A stretch of DNA of 53,124 nucleotides from assembly GCF_026169115.1 (NCBI RefSeq), contig NZ_JAPFEA010000089.1, forward strand, positions 1-53,124, given 5' to 3'. The notes under the pieces were generated by a model. The model ran no database searches. It was not told the DNA's origin and was given only the letters and a program-made list of their open reading frames with translations. Below are positions 15,408 through 24,249 of the stretch, one piece after another (the first letter of the stretch is position 1; every line of letters begins with the position of its first letter). The stretch comes from Intestinimonas sp. GTDB taxonomy: Bacteria; Bacillota; Clostridia; Oscillospirales; Oscillospiraceae. Both the position numbers and the translations under genes were made by a program.

Positions 15408-16331
15408 TCAGTTATCTGTCGTCTCCTGAAATAGAGCCTCATATTTACGGTCAATATTCTGAAAATAGGACTGCACAAAATCACGAAACTGCTTTCCGGG
15501 GGCAGTGGGGGGGTGGCGCTTGTGGTAGGCAATGCCGAAGTAGGCTGTGGGGGAGCCGCCCTCATAGGGACGGTATACCACACCCTGGTCCTTACCCAGC
15601 AGCCGCAGCTCTTTGTAATTCACCAGAGGCAGGGGAGAGATACAGCGGTTGGCGGCAACCAGAGAAAGAAGCAAATCCAGGTGGCGCACATCGTAGTCAA
15701 TGATAGGGGTCTGGCCGAACTTGCCCTCGGCGGTGCAGAAGGTGAATCGGTTTACTTGTGAGCCATCTATGGCCAGATGTTCCCCTTGCAGTTGCCGCCG
15801 GTCAATCTTCTCATAGGCGGACAGTGGGTGTTCTGGGCTAATCAGCAGTACGAATTCACATTCGTAAAGCCGCTCAAACGCCAGATCTTCACCGGGAGGC
15901 TCAAGAACAGTCAAGGCCAGATTTATCTCTTGCTGCTCTAGCATTTGGGTAACACTTGGAAGGTCGCCGCGCTGTTGCTTCAGAATGATATCCGGATTTT
16001 CCGCCAAAAATTGCTGGAGCAGGATGGAACAATCCGTCATACAGGCAATCGTCAAAGCATCTGACTGGACGCCGTTGCGATTGCGCACTTCCTGAACGCC
16101 TTTTTCCAGCGAGGACAATGCTTGTTCTACATAACTGAGAAAACATGCGCCGCTTTGATTTAGGGTGATTTTACCGCGGCGGCGTTCAAATAGAGGAACG
16201 CCGACCTCTTCTTCCAAGCGGGAAATGGAGGTGCTTAAGTTTGGCTGGGATACAAACATGGCCTCCGCAGCTTTCGACATATTACCGAATTGAGCTACGG
16301 CTGTGAAATATCGTAATTGTGAAAGCTCCAT
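15408..16331 (-). CDS. LysR-type transcriptional regulator
   Basis: 307 residues. N-terminal winged helix-turn-helix (MELSQLRYFTAVAQFGNMSKAAEAMFVSQPNLS split over residues 1-33, recognition helix SQPNLSTSISRLEEEVG), then a periplasmic-binding-like effector domain from about residue 90 (ALTIACMTDCSILL). It is divergently transcribed from the first gene of the catabolic cluster with a 190-bp gap, the classic LysR arrangement, so it is the likely activator of the island responding to the pathway substrate or an intermediate. The effector is unknown. Confidence 0.9.
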   Translation of the reverse strand: MELSQLRYFTAVAQFGNMSKAAEAMFVSQPNLSTSISRLEEEVGVPLFERRRGKITLNQSGACFLSYVEQALSSLEKGVQEVRNRNGVQSDALTIACMTDCSILLQQFLAENPDIILKQQRGDLPSVTQMLEQQEINLALTVLEPPGEDLAFERLYECEFVLLISPEHPLSAYEKIDRRQLQGEHLAIDGSQVNRFTFCTAEGKFGQTPIIDYDVRHLDLLLSLVAANRCISPLPLVNYKELRLLGKDQGVVYRPYEGGSPTAYFGIAYHKRHPPTAPGKQFRDFVQSYFQNIDRKYEALFQETTDN

Positions 16332-16390
16332 GCCAACTAACCTCCAAATGTTTATATGTTTTATTTATACCGATGTAACCATTATATATT

Positions 16391-16418
16391 TTTCAAAAAA
16401 TCTTGTAAAGGGTATACT
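16391..16418 (+). promoter_or_regulatory. Putative LysR-dependent promoter of the catabolic island
   Basis: Weak -35 TTTCAA, 16-nt spacer, -10 TATACT, in the AT-rich LysR/MFS intergenic region. A poor -35 with a good -10 suits activator dependence. The upstream AT-rich dyads (around 16347-16390) could hold the LysR sites but no unique box can be assigned. Confidence 0.45.
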
Positions 16419-16521
16419 AAAAATCGATCAAAGGAGCCCGTCTTTTGTAGACCTGGCAGGAAGGTTTGGCGGAGGAGATACATACCTGCCAATGGAATGA
16501 GTGGAAAAGGAATGTGAGTGT

Positions 16522-17792
16522 ATGGAACAATCGAAACGTGGTTTTGGCTTTTGGGGCTGGATACTTTTGATTTTTGGCCTTCTGGTATTCTTCAGCAACG
16601 GCGGATTTTTCGCCGACGGCACCAATGTCATTGCCCCCGCCGTGGCCGCACGCTTGGATGTGGATCAGAGCATTATCCTGACTATGAATTCCGTGGCTGG
16701 TGTTATCGGCGTCATCATCGCCATTATTGCCGGCCAGTTCAACCAGCGCATCGGCCCGGCCAAGGTGGCTGCCGGATGCTTGATCCTGGCTGGTCTGGGG
16801 CATATCGCTACCGGCAACGCCGTGAGCGTACCCATGTATCTAATCGCCATGTGCTGCGTGGGCGGCGGACTCAGCGCCGGCTCCTTCGTAGGAGTGGGCA
16901 CCTTGGTGGCCATGTGGTTCCCCAAGAAACAGGGACAGGCCATGAGCGTGGTGGCTATGGGTTCTAACTTCGGAACCATGCTCTTCGTGCCCCTGCTCAC
17001 GGTGCTGAACGGCAGCCTGGGCATCGCCCTTACTTCTATCATCTGCGGCCTGGCCGCCGTGGTGGTGGGCGTGCTGGGCGCCATCCTGCTGCGTGATACG
17101 CCCAAGGAGCGGGGACTCTATCCCGACAATGTTACGGAGCCGAGTTCAAGGCCAGCTACTCCGCCGCGCCTCCTGAGATGGATACCGGCGGCTGGACTAC
17201 CGCCAAGCTGCTGCGCACCAAGGAGACATGGCTGTGCATCCTCTCCACCGGCCTGCTGATGCTGGTCCAGATGGGCATTATGACCCAGCTGGTGGGCCGC
17301 AACATGGAAGTAGGCATGGAGCTGGGCATGGCCACCGGCGTCATGAGCGCCATCGCTGTCATCGGTATCATCGGATCGGTGATTTTCGGCAGGATCGTGG
17401 TGAGCTTGGGCGTCAAAAAGGCGGGCGTGCTCACCTGCGTGCTCTACATTGCGGCCCTGCTCCTCAACGTCAGCGGCGTGATGCCCCTGGTGTGGGTGTC
17501 CCTGGTGATTATCGGGTTCCTGGGCGCCGCTGCCCCCAACCTGATGAACTCCATCCCCGGCTCCGTTTTCGGCCGGGTGGGGTACGCCAAGGTCAACAGC
17601 GTGGTCTTCCCCCTCACCAACATTATTTTCATGCTCAATTTTGCAGTCAACGGTCTAATCAAAAAGCTGTTTAACAGCCTGAGTGTGGCCTATATCGTTT
17701 TCGCGGTGCTGGCCCTGATCTCCCTGTTTCTGATTTTGGCCATTCAGGACCACAAATACGACCAAGACTATATGGCTGCCCACAAGCAGTGA
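16522..17792 (+). pseudogene. MFS transporter, frameshifted
   Basis: The reading frame encodes the N-terminal half of a 12-helix MFS carrier (OFA/oxalate-formate-antiporter-like; the motif GGGLSAGSFVGVGTLVAMWF is visible) up to about 17137. There the frame is lost near ACGGAGCCGAG, and the C-terminal half continues in the -1 frame from AEFKASYSAAPPEMD to the stop at 17792. Joined, the two give about 420 residues, normal for the family. A single-base deletion explains it. It may be a real lesion, a sequencing error or, less likely, programmed slippage; no slippery heptamer is evident. Start: the ATG at 16522 behind AAAAGGA is preferred to the GTG at 16501. Confidence 0.75.
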
Positions 17793-17823
17793 GCGGCAAA
17801 TGATTCAAAAAGGAGGTTCCCCT

Positions 17824-19104
17824 ATGAGTAAGAAATCCGTTGTGGCGCTGGCCCATGGCATGGATGTACAGGAAAATGTCACCCGTGTTTTTGACATGAT
17901 GGGCGGCGTCACCAAAATGATCGAGCCGGGCACCACCGTGGTGCTCAAGCCTAACGCCGGACACGCAGCGCCCCCTGAGTTTGCGGTCTGCACCCATCCG
18001 GAGACGGTTCGGGCCGTGATCTGGGAGGTCAAGAAGGCCAATCCGAAGCGCATCGTCATCGCTGAAGCCGCCGCCGTAGGCTGCGATACCATTGAGTGCT
18101 ATGAAGCCTGCGGCATCACCAAGGTGGCTGAGGAAGAAGGCGTGGAGCTGGTTGACATCAAGCGGGACAAGGACCTGATTAATGTGGCCGTCCGGGGCTA
18201 CCGCTCCAACATCAGCCATGTGAAGCTTCCCCGCCTGCTGCTGGAGGCCGAGCATATCATCAACCTGCCCATCCTGAAGGCCCACGCCAGCATGGTGTTC
18301 TCCGGCGCGCTGAAGAACATCAAGGGCGTGGTGCAGGATCAGGTCCACGTTCAGATGCACCAGCAGAACCTGACCATGGCCATGATGGATGTGTGGTGGG
18401 CCTGCCGGGCAGACATCAACATTATGGACGTGATGCACGCGGCCAGCGGCTATTCCCCCCACACCCCCGTGCCCATCGAACTGGACTGCATCATGGGCTC
18501 CTATGACCCCGTGGCGCTGGACCGCATTGCCTGCGAGCTGGTGGGCATCGACCCTGACGGCGTGGACTATTTCCACACCGCCCAGGAGGCCGGTCTGGGC
18601 ACCACCAACCGGGATGACATCGAAGTGGTGGGCGACAAGGTGGCTGACTGCTACAAGAAGATGTGGGTCCCCTATCTGGAGGACATCCGCAACCGCTGGC
18701 CGGAGTACGAGGTCCACTGTGAGGGAGCCTGTTCCAGCTGCCAGGCCCTGCTGACCCTGAACATGGAGACCTTAAAAGCCATCGGCGTCTACGACGAGAA
18801 CAAAGATATGGTGGTGGTGGCCGGCGGCAAGAACACCCTGTCTCCCGATACCCCCGACGAAAAGATCATGCTCCACGGCAACTGTGCCCGCAAGCATCTG
18901 AAGGATCATCCCAACGCCTTCTTCCTCCAGGGGTGCCCCCCCGGAGAGGGCTCCCTGTACATGTCCATCCTCCGCAAGGAGGCCATGACCGGTAAGCCTG
19001 AGCAGATGGGCTGGATCCGCGACCGTATGGAAGAGGACGCTCCCGCCTGGCGCGGTTACGTTGAGAAAGAGGCTGAGAAATTCTATGGCAAGCACAGCGA
19101 CTGA
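17824..19104 (+). CDS. DUF362 protein with Cys-rich C-terminus
   Basis: 426 residues. The DUF362 core is clear: VVLKPNAGHAAPPEFAVCTH near residues 39-58, the nucleotide-like segment VIAEAAAVGCDTIECYEACG, and LPILKAHASMVFSGALKNIKG. The C-terminal third holds CEGACSSC near residues 300-307 and further Cys at GNCARKH and LQGCPPGEG, suggesting an Fe-S cluster or metal site. DUF362 proteins are mostly uncharacterised and often predicted iron-sulfur proteins. Here it is the first enzyme-like gene of the island, in the same orientation as the dehydrogenase, CoA-transferase and thiolase. Start ATG has AAAAGGAGG at the right distance. The reaction is unknown. Confidence 0.8.
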   Translation: MSKKSVVALAHGMDVQENVTRVFDMMGGVTKMIEPGTTVVLKPNAGHAAPPEFAVCTHPETVRAVIWEVKKANPKRIVIAEAAAVGCDTIECYEACGITKVAEEEGVELVDIKRDKDLINVAVRGYRSNISHVKLPRLLLEAEHIINLPILKAHASMVFSGALKNIKGVVQDQVHVQMHQQNLTMAMMDVWWACRADINIMDVMHAASGYSPHTPVPIELDCIMGSYDPVALDRIACELVGIDPDGVDYFHTAQEAGLGTTNRDDIEVVGDKVADCYKKMWVPYLEDIRNRWPEYEVHCEGACSSCQALLTLNMETLKAIGVYDENKDMVVVAGGKNTLSPDTPDEKIMLHGNCARKHLKDHPNAFFLQGCPPGEGSLYMSILRKEAMTGKPEQMGWIRDRMEEDAPAWRGYVEKEAEKFYGKHSD

Positions 19105-19369
19105 TACCGGCTACGAGTACATACCCGACGCTCCCGCCCTGATAAAGCTGCTGGAGGACATTTTTACCGACGACTTCATGCAGGAAAACACTCGGTTTGA
19201 GAGCTTTGAGGGGTTCCGTTACTCCAGCGCCGTCATCGTCAACTGGAAGGCGGACATCCTGGTATACTCCCGGCTGCTGCTGGACAGCTTTGTTCGGGAG
19301 AGCACCGACTTCTCCGGCTGGGATGAGATGGTGCGCTCTGCCACCCAGCAGCGCTACCACTGCGCGTGA
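19085..19369 (+). CDS. Small protein of unknown function, 94 residues
   Basis: Overlaps the end of the DUF362 gene by 20 nt and reads through the gap before the dehydrogenase gene. Composition looks protein-like (TGYEYIPDAPALIKLLEDIF, then FEGFRYSSAVIVNWKADILV), with an acidic N-half and no Cys or membrane helix. Only a weak Shine-Dalgarno site is present, so translation would depend on coupling to the DUF362 stop. It may be an accessory subunit of the DUF362 protein. No family is recognised. Confidence 0.5.
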   Translation: MASTATDTGYEYIPDAPALIKLLEDIFTDDFMQENTRFESFEGFRYSSAVIVNWKADILVYSRLLLDSFVRESTDFSGWDEMVRSATQQRYHCA

Positions 19370-19499
19370 CAAAACCAACCTTACCAAGCCGCCGGGCAGG
19401 CTCCACCCTGTCCGGCGGCCCCATATCCCGACGCCTGGCGGAACATGCTGGGTTCGGGCCATACCATCCGCTTTGCTGAGAAATAAGGAGTGCAGAGAG

Positions 19500-20462
19500 A
19501 TGAACACAACAGACATCAAGTGCGTCGCCTGCGTGGGCGGCGGCGTCATCGGTTCCAGTTGGGCCATTCAGTTCGCCATGCGTGGTCTGGACGTGGTCCT
19601 GTATGACATCAATGATGAGCAGCTGGCCAAGAGCGAGGCCCAGATGCACAAGAGCCTGGACGCCCTGGAGCAGTTCAAGGCCATTACTGCTGACCGCCGT
19701 AAGGAGATCGTATCAGCCATCCGTCTGACCACCTCCATGGCGGAGGCGGTGGGCCGGGCCCAGTTCATTCAGGAGAGCGGTCCCGAGCGGCTGGAGATCA
19801 AGCAGTCCATCCTGGCCCAGGTGGAGGAGTACGCCGATGCCGGGGCCATTTACGCCAGCTCCACCTCCGGACTGCTTATTTCCGACATCACCGCCAAGGC
19901 GGCCCACCCTGAGCGGTGCGTGGGGGCCCACCCCTACAATCCCCCGCACCTGATCCCGCTGGTGGAGCTCACCTCCGGAGACAAGACCGATTCGGACCTG
20001 CTCCAGCTGGCCTATGACTTCTACCAGTCCATCGGCAAGGAGGCGGTGCTTCTGCGGAAGGAGTGCCCCGGCTTTATCGCCAACCGGCTCCAGCTGGCCC
20101 TCTACCGGGAGGTGCAGGATCTGGTCATGCGGGGCGTGTGCTCCGTGGAGGATGTGGATAAGGCCCTGGTGTACGGCCCCGGCCTTCGGTGGGCGATTTT
20201 CGGCCACAACATGATTATGCAGCTGGGCAACCCCGGCGGACTCACCGGCATGGTGCAGATGCTGGGCAACTCCGGCGACCGCTGGCTGGAGGATATGGCC
20301 TCCTGGACGCATCAGCCCGATAACTGGAGCGAGGTGGCCCAGCCCGGTGTGGATCAGGAGATGGCCAACTTCCCTGACTACGTGGGCCACACCAACGCCG
20401 AGTGTGCCGCCTACCGGGACCAGATGCTCATCGAGCTGCTCAAGCTCCACAGGAAGCTGTAA
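19500..20462 (+). CDS. NAD-dependent 3-hydroxyacid/3-hydroxyacyl dehydrogenase (carnitine-dehydrogenase-like)
   Basis: 320 residues. N-terminal Rossmann fold with GGGVIGSSWA at about 13-22, catalytic His and Glu in GAHPYNPPHLIPLVELTSG, then a helical C-terminal domain (KECPGFIANRLQLALYREV). This length and these motifs fit the branch with L-carnitine dehydrogenase and lambda-crystallin/L-gulonate dehydrogenase, which oxidise free 3-hydroxyacids, rather than the fatty-acid FadB branch. In the island it would turn a 3-hydroxyacid into the 3-keto acid needed by the downstream cleavage enzyme. The ATG at 19500 has AAGGAG 8-9 nt upstream. Confidence 0.82.
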   Translation: MNTTDIKCVACVGGGVIGSSWAIQFAMRGLDVVLYDINDEQLAKSEAQMHKSLDALEQFKAITADRRKEIVSAIRLTTSMAEAVGRAQFIQESGPERLEIKQSILAQVEEYADAGAIYASSTSGLLISDITAKAAHPERCVGAHPYNPPHLIPLVELTSGDKTDSDLLQLAYDFYQSIGKEAVLLRKECPGFIANRLQLALYREVQDLVMRGVCSVEDVDKALVYGPGLRWAIFGHNMIMQLGNPGGLTGMVQMLGNSGDRWLEDMASWTHQPDNWSEVAQPGVDQEMANFPDYVGHTNAECAAYRDQMLIELLKLHRKL

Positions 20463-20474
20463 GGGGGGCCGGCT

Positions 20475-21704
20475 ATGACCCTGACCCCCGCCTGTTCCGC
20501 GTTTGCCCGGCGGCGCTGGGTATGCCTCGCCGCCGCCATGGTCATCTGCGTGTGCGCTGGCTTCGGCTACGCCTGGAGCGTACTCCAGAACCCCATCGTC
20601 ACCCGCTTCGGCTGGGTCGACTCCAGTGTGGCCCTGGCCTACACCATCACGGTGCTGTGCTCCACCTTGGCGCCCCTCTTTTTCGGCGGGCTGATCCGCC
20701 GGCTGTCCACCCGTATGGGTGTGATGGTGGGGGCCGTACTCTTTGGCGTTGGCATCTTCGCCACCGGCATGATGGGCCAACTGTGGCAGCTCTACCTGTT
20801 TTACGGCGTTATTGCCGGTCTGGGGGTAGGTTTTATCTACCCCAGCATGATGGCCTATGTGGTGCGGCTGTTCCCTGACCGCTCCGGCATGGCCTCCGGC
20901 CTGGGTACGGCGGCCTATGGGTCCGGCGCCATCCTGTGGGCGCCTGCCGCCACCGCCCTGATGGAGCGGGTGGGGATGAGCCGGGCCTTTCAGATCCTGG
21001 GCATCCTCTTTGCCGTCGTCATTTTGGCTGGCGCGCTCATCCTCTCGGATCCGCCGGAGGGGTTCCAGCAGGCACTGGCTCCCGCCGTTCAGGGGGAGGC
21101 CGGAAGCGGGACCGACCTGCGCCGGGGACAGATGGTGCGCACCGGAGCCTTTTACCAGATGCTGATCGTCTTTACCTGCGGCCTGGTGGCCGGAGTCATC
21201 GTTATCAGCCAGGCGTCTCCTATCCTTCAGCAGACCCTGAGCTACACCTCCAGCCGGGCCGCCCTCTTTGTGAGCGTATTTTCCGCCTGCAACATGGCTG
21301 GCCGTTTCCTGTGGGGAAGCCTGTCCGACAAGCTGGGACTGGTGAATACTGCCGGAGCGGTGTTCCTGCTGTGTATTCTGTCTATGGCGGGCTTGGCTCT
21401 GACAGGGGCGGAGCTGCCGGTGCTGATCCTAATGGGAATCGCAGCATCCTGCTACGGCGGGCTGGCCTCCATCCTCACCCCCCTCACCGCCCGCGTGTTT
21501 GGGGCCAAGTATATCACGGAAAACTACGGCGTCATGTATCTGGTTTTCGGCCTGGCCAGCCTGATCGGGCCCAGCCTGGCCACCAGCTTCAAAACTATGG
21601 GCGGGGGCAGCTATGCCGGCGCCTATGTCACTGCCGCCGTGCTGGCGGCCATCGGACTGGTCCTCTCCCGCTTCCTGAGACCTGTATCGCGCAAAGGAGA
21701 ATGA
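20475..21704 (+). CDS. OFA-type MFS transporter
   Basis: 409 residues, 12 predicted membrane helices, intact. GFGYAWSVLQNP in helix 1 and GLGVGFIYPSMMAYVVRLFPD between helices 4 and 5 are typical of the oxalate/formate antiporter family, which moves small organic acids. It is packed 12 nt after the dehydrogenase gene and 1 nt before CoA-transferase subunit A, so it is part of the operon and the only one of its three carriers without a lesion. Probable role: import of the acid substrate or exchange with an acidic product. Confidence 0.85.
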   Translation: MTLTPACSAFARRRWVCLAAAMVICVCAGFGYAWSVLQNPIVTRFGWVDSSVALAYTITVLCSTLAPLFFGGLIRRLSTRMGVMVGAVLFGVGIFATGMMGQLWQLYLFYGVIAGLGVGFIYPSMMAYVVRLFPDRSGMASGLGTAAYGSGAILWAPAATALMERVGMSRAFQILGILFAVVILAGALILSDPPEGFQQALAPAVQGEAGSGTDLRRGQMVRTGAFYQMLIVFTCGLVAGVIVISQASPILQQTLSYTSSRAALFVSVFSACNMAGRFLWGSLSDKLGLVNTAGAVFLLCILSMAGLALTGAELPVLILMGIAASCYGGLASILTPLTARVFGAKYITENYGVMYLVFGLASLIGPSLATSFKTMGGGSYAGAYVTAAVLAAIGLVLSRFLRPVSRKGE

Positions 21705-21705
21705 T

Positions 21706-22359
21706 ATGGAACTGAGTAAAGTACGTACCATTGAGCAGATCGTCGCCTGCTTCAAGGATGGGCAGACCATTGCCATCGGCGGCCAGACCAACCAGTATAT
21801 GCCCGACCAGCTGATCCAGTGTGTGATCGACAGCGGCGCCCGGCATCTGACGATCTACTCCATTGATTCCAGCGACCCCAACATGGGCATCAGCCGCCTC
21901 ATTGAGACGGGGGCGGTGGATCGGATGATCACCACTCATGTGGGTACCAATCCCTTGACCAACGCCCGCATCCAGAACGGTACTCTGAAGGCGGAACTGA
22001 TCCCCATGGGTACCTTCATCGAGCGCATCCGCTGCGGCGGCATGGGGCTGGGCGGCGTACTCACCAAGACCGGCATCGGTACCGTGGTGGAGAAGGGCAA
22101 GCAGGTCATTGAGGTGGACGGACAGCGTTACCTGCTGGAGACTGCCCTCCACGCCGATGTGGCGCTTACCCGCTGCCGCCGGGCCGATCCCCTGGGCAAC
22201 CTGACATACAGCGGCAGCTCCGGCCACGCCTCTCACCCGGTCATCGCCACCTGCGCCGACCTGTCCATCGTGGAGTGCGATCACTTCTGCGATCTGGGCG
22301 AAATTGGCCCCGACGAGGTCAAGGTGCCCGGCATGTTTGTAGATATGATCCTGGCGTAA
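21706..22359 (+). CDS. CoA-transferase subunit A (AtoD/ScoA-like)
   Basis: 217 residues, family I CoA-transferase alpha chain. N-terminal VRTIEQIVACFKDGQTIAIG with GGQTNQYMP corresponds to the GGF-type loop, followed by RCGGMGLGGVLTKTGIGT. Together with subunit B it moves CoA between acyl-CoA and a free acid, most simply acetoacetate here, given the thiolase that follows. Its start is 1 nt after the MFS stop. AtoD of E. coli and butyryl/acetoacetate CoA-transferases are the nearest known kinds; specificity cannot be read. Confidence 0.87.
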   Translation: MELSKVRTIEQIVACFKDGQTIAIGGQTNQYMPDQLIQCVIDSGARHLTIYSIDSSDPNMGISRLIETGAVDRMITTHVGTNPLTNARIQNGTLKAELIPMGTFIERIRCGGMGLGGVLTKTGIGTVVEKGKQVIEVDGQRYLLETALHADVALTRCRRADPLGNLTYSGSSGHASHPVIATCADLSIVECDHFCDLGEIGPDEVKVPGMFVDMILA

Positions 22360-22371
22360 GGAGGGGGAAGC

Positions 22372-23022
22372 ATGGATAACAGAAACTTTATTGCCAAGCG
22401 GGCCGCGGCCTACTTTAAGCCCGGCGACGTGGTCAACCTGGGCATCGGCATCCCCAGCCTGTGTGGCAGCTATGCTGTGGACGGGGTGCTCTTTCAGTCC
22501 GAAAACGGCTTCATTGGAATCGGCTCCACCGTGAAGGGGGGGCTGATGGAAAACAGCCGCTTCGTCAACGCCGGCGGCGTACACTTTATCCCCGTGCCCG
22601 GCGCCAGCGCCTTTGACGTGGCCATGTCCTGTGGCGTCATCCGCTCTGGTCGGTTGGCCGCCACAGTGTTGGGCGGTCTCCAGGTCTCCGCCAGAGGAGA
22701 CCTGGCCAACTGGTCCACGCCCGGTCGAGCCTTTGGAATGGGTGGCGCTATGGACCTGTGCAACGGTTCCCGGAAGGTCATTGTGGCGATGGAGCTGGTG
22801 GCCAGGGGCGGCTCCCCCAAGATCGTAGAGGAGTGTACCCTGCCGCTTACCGCGCTGAGCTGCGTCGACCACATCGTCACAGACCGATGCGTTATCAATG
22901 TGACGAAGGACGGCCTGGTCCTCTCTGAGATCCGAAAAGGTCATACCGTGGAGGAGATCCAGGCCGCTGTTGTGCCCAAGCTCCTGGTGGCGCCAGATTT
23001 GATTGAAATGGAGGAAGATTGA
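22372..23022 (+). CDS. CoA-transferase subunit B (AtoA/ScoB-like)
   Basis: 216 residues. It carries the catalytic glutamate in the motif FQSENGFIGIG (about residues 43-53), which forms the glutamyl-CoA intermediate. NLGIGIPSL and GGAMDLCNGSRKVIVAME are conserved blocks of the beta chain. Strong AAGGAGGGGG upstream. It follows subunit A by 12 nt and is 1 nt from the thiolase start. Confidence 0.88.
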   Translation: MDNRNFIAKRAAAYFKPGDVVNLGIGIPSLCGSYAVDGVLFQSENGFIGIGSTVKGGLMENSRFVNAGGVHFIPVPGASAFDVAMSCGVIRSGRLAATVLGGLQVSARGDLANWSTPGRAFGMGGAMDLCNGSRKVIVAMELVARGGSPKIVEECTLPLTALSCVDHIVTDRCVINVTKDGLVLSEIRKGHTVEEIQAAVVPKLLVAPDLIEMEED

Positions 23023-23023
23023 T

Positions 23024-24196
23024 ATGGCAAGACCGCTGAACAAAACAGTGGTAGTGGCCTATGGCCGCTCCGCCGTAGCCAGGTCTGGAAAGAAAGGGGC
23101 CCTGCGGGACCTGCACCCCATTGATATGGGTGGTCTGGTCCTCAAAGGCGTGATGGAAAAAGTCCCGCAGCTGGACCCCAAGCTGGTGGAGGATGTGATC
23201 CTGGGCTGCTCCATCCCTGAGGGCAAGCAGGGCCTGAATCCCGCCCGGCTGGTAGCCGCCCGGGCAGGACTGCCCTACACCGCCTGTGGACTCACGGTGG
23301 ACCGCTTCTGCTCCTCCTCCCTCCAGGCCATCGCCCTGGCGGCCTGGCAGATCGAGGCCGGGCAAGCTGACTGTCTGGTGGCCGGCGGCATCGAGTCCAT
23401 GACCGCTCTGCCCATGACCATTGACCGCAGCGCCGATCAAGACCCGTGGCTGGTGGAGCATGATCCCGCCCAGTATATATCCAATGGTGAGACTGCTGAG
23501 AATGTGGCCGAACAGTACAATGTGACCCGGGAGGAGATGGACCGCCTGGCTCTGGAGAGCCACCAGAAGGCCGCCCGTGCCCAGGATGCCGGCTACTTTG
23601 ACGAGCAGATTATCCCTCTGCCCGGCGTAGACGCCGAGGGCAACCCCATTGTCTTTGACAAGGACCAGGGTATCCGCCGGGACACCACCATGGAGAAGAT
23701 GGGCGCCATGAAGCCCTGCTTCCGGGAGAACGGCCGGGTCACCGCCGCCACCTCCTCCCAGACCAGTGACGGCGCCGCCTTCCTGGTGCTTATGAACCGG
23801 GACAAAGCCGCTGAGCTGGGCATCAAGCCCCTGGCCTCCTTCCTGGGCTTCTGCGTGGGCGGCCTGGATCCCGCCTATATGGGTCTGGGCCCCATCTATG
23901 CCGTGCCCAAGGTAATGGAGTACACCGGCCTTACTGTGAAGGATATGGACATCATTGAGCTCAACGAGGCCTTTGCCGCACAGGTCAGCCCCTGTATCAA
24001 GGAATTGGGGATGGACCCTGCCAAGGTCAACCCCAATGGCGGCGCCATGGCGCTTGGCCATCCTCTGGGCGCTACCGGCGCAGTGCTGAGCTGCAAGGCC
24101 ATCTCCGAGCTGCATCGCACCGGCGGCAAGTACGCCCTGGTCACCATGTGCATCGCCGGCGGCATGGGCGCTGCCGGGATCTTCAAAACCGAATAA
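23024..24196 (+). CDS. Acetyl-CoA acetyltransferase (thiolase)
   Basis: 390 residues, normal thiolase length. Nucleophilic Cys in DRFCSSSLQAIA near residue 90, His in GHPLGATGAVLS, second Cys in MCIAGGMGAA (usual CIGGGMG). In this setting it most likely splits acetoacetyl-CoA into two acetyl-CoA. The ATG at 23024 follows AGGAAG; an upstream in-frame start at 23003 lies inside the previous gene and is less likely. Final enzymatic step of the proposed pathway. Confidence 0.9.
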   Translation: MARPLNKTVVVAYGRSAVARSGKKGALRDLHPIDMGGLVLKGVMEKVPQLDPKLVEDVILGCSIPEGKQGLNPARLVAARAGLPYTACGLTVDRFCSSSLQAIALAAWQIEAGQADCLVAGGIESMTALPMTIDRSADQDPWLVEHDPAQYISNGETAENVAEQYNVTREEMDRLALESHQKAARAQDAGYFDEQIIPLPGVDAEGNPIVFDKDQGIRRDTTMEKMGAMKPCFRENGRVTAATSSQTSDGAAFLVLMNRDKAAELGIKPLASFLGFCVGGLDPAYMGLGPIYAVPKVMEYTGLTVKDMDIIELNEAFAAQVSPCIKELGMDPAKVNPNGGAMALGHPLGATGAVLSCKAISELHRTGGKYALVTMCIAGGMGAAGIFKTE

Positions 24197-24249
24197 GTAT
24201 TTCTGCTTTAAGCTGAAAAAGCGAAAAGAGGAAAGAGAGGAGCAACCCT

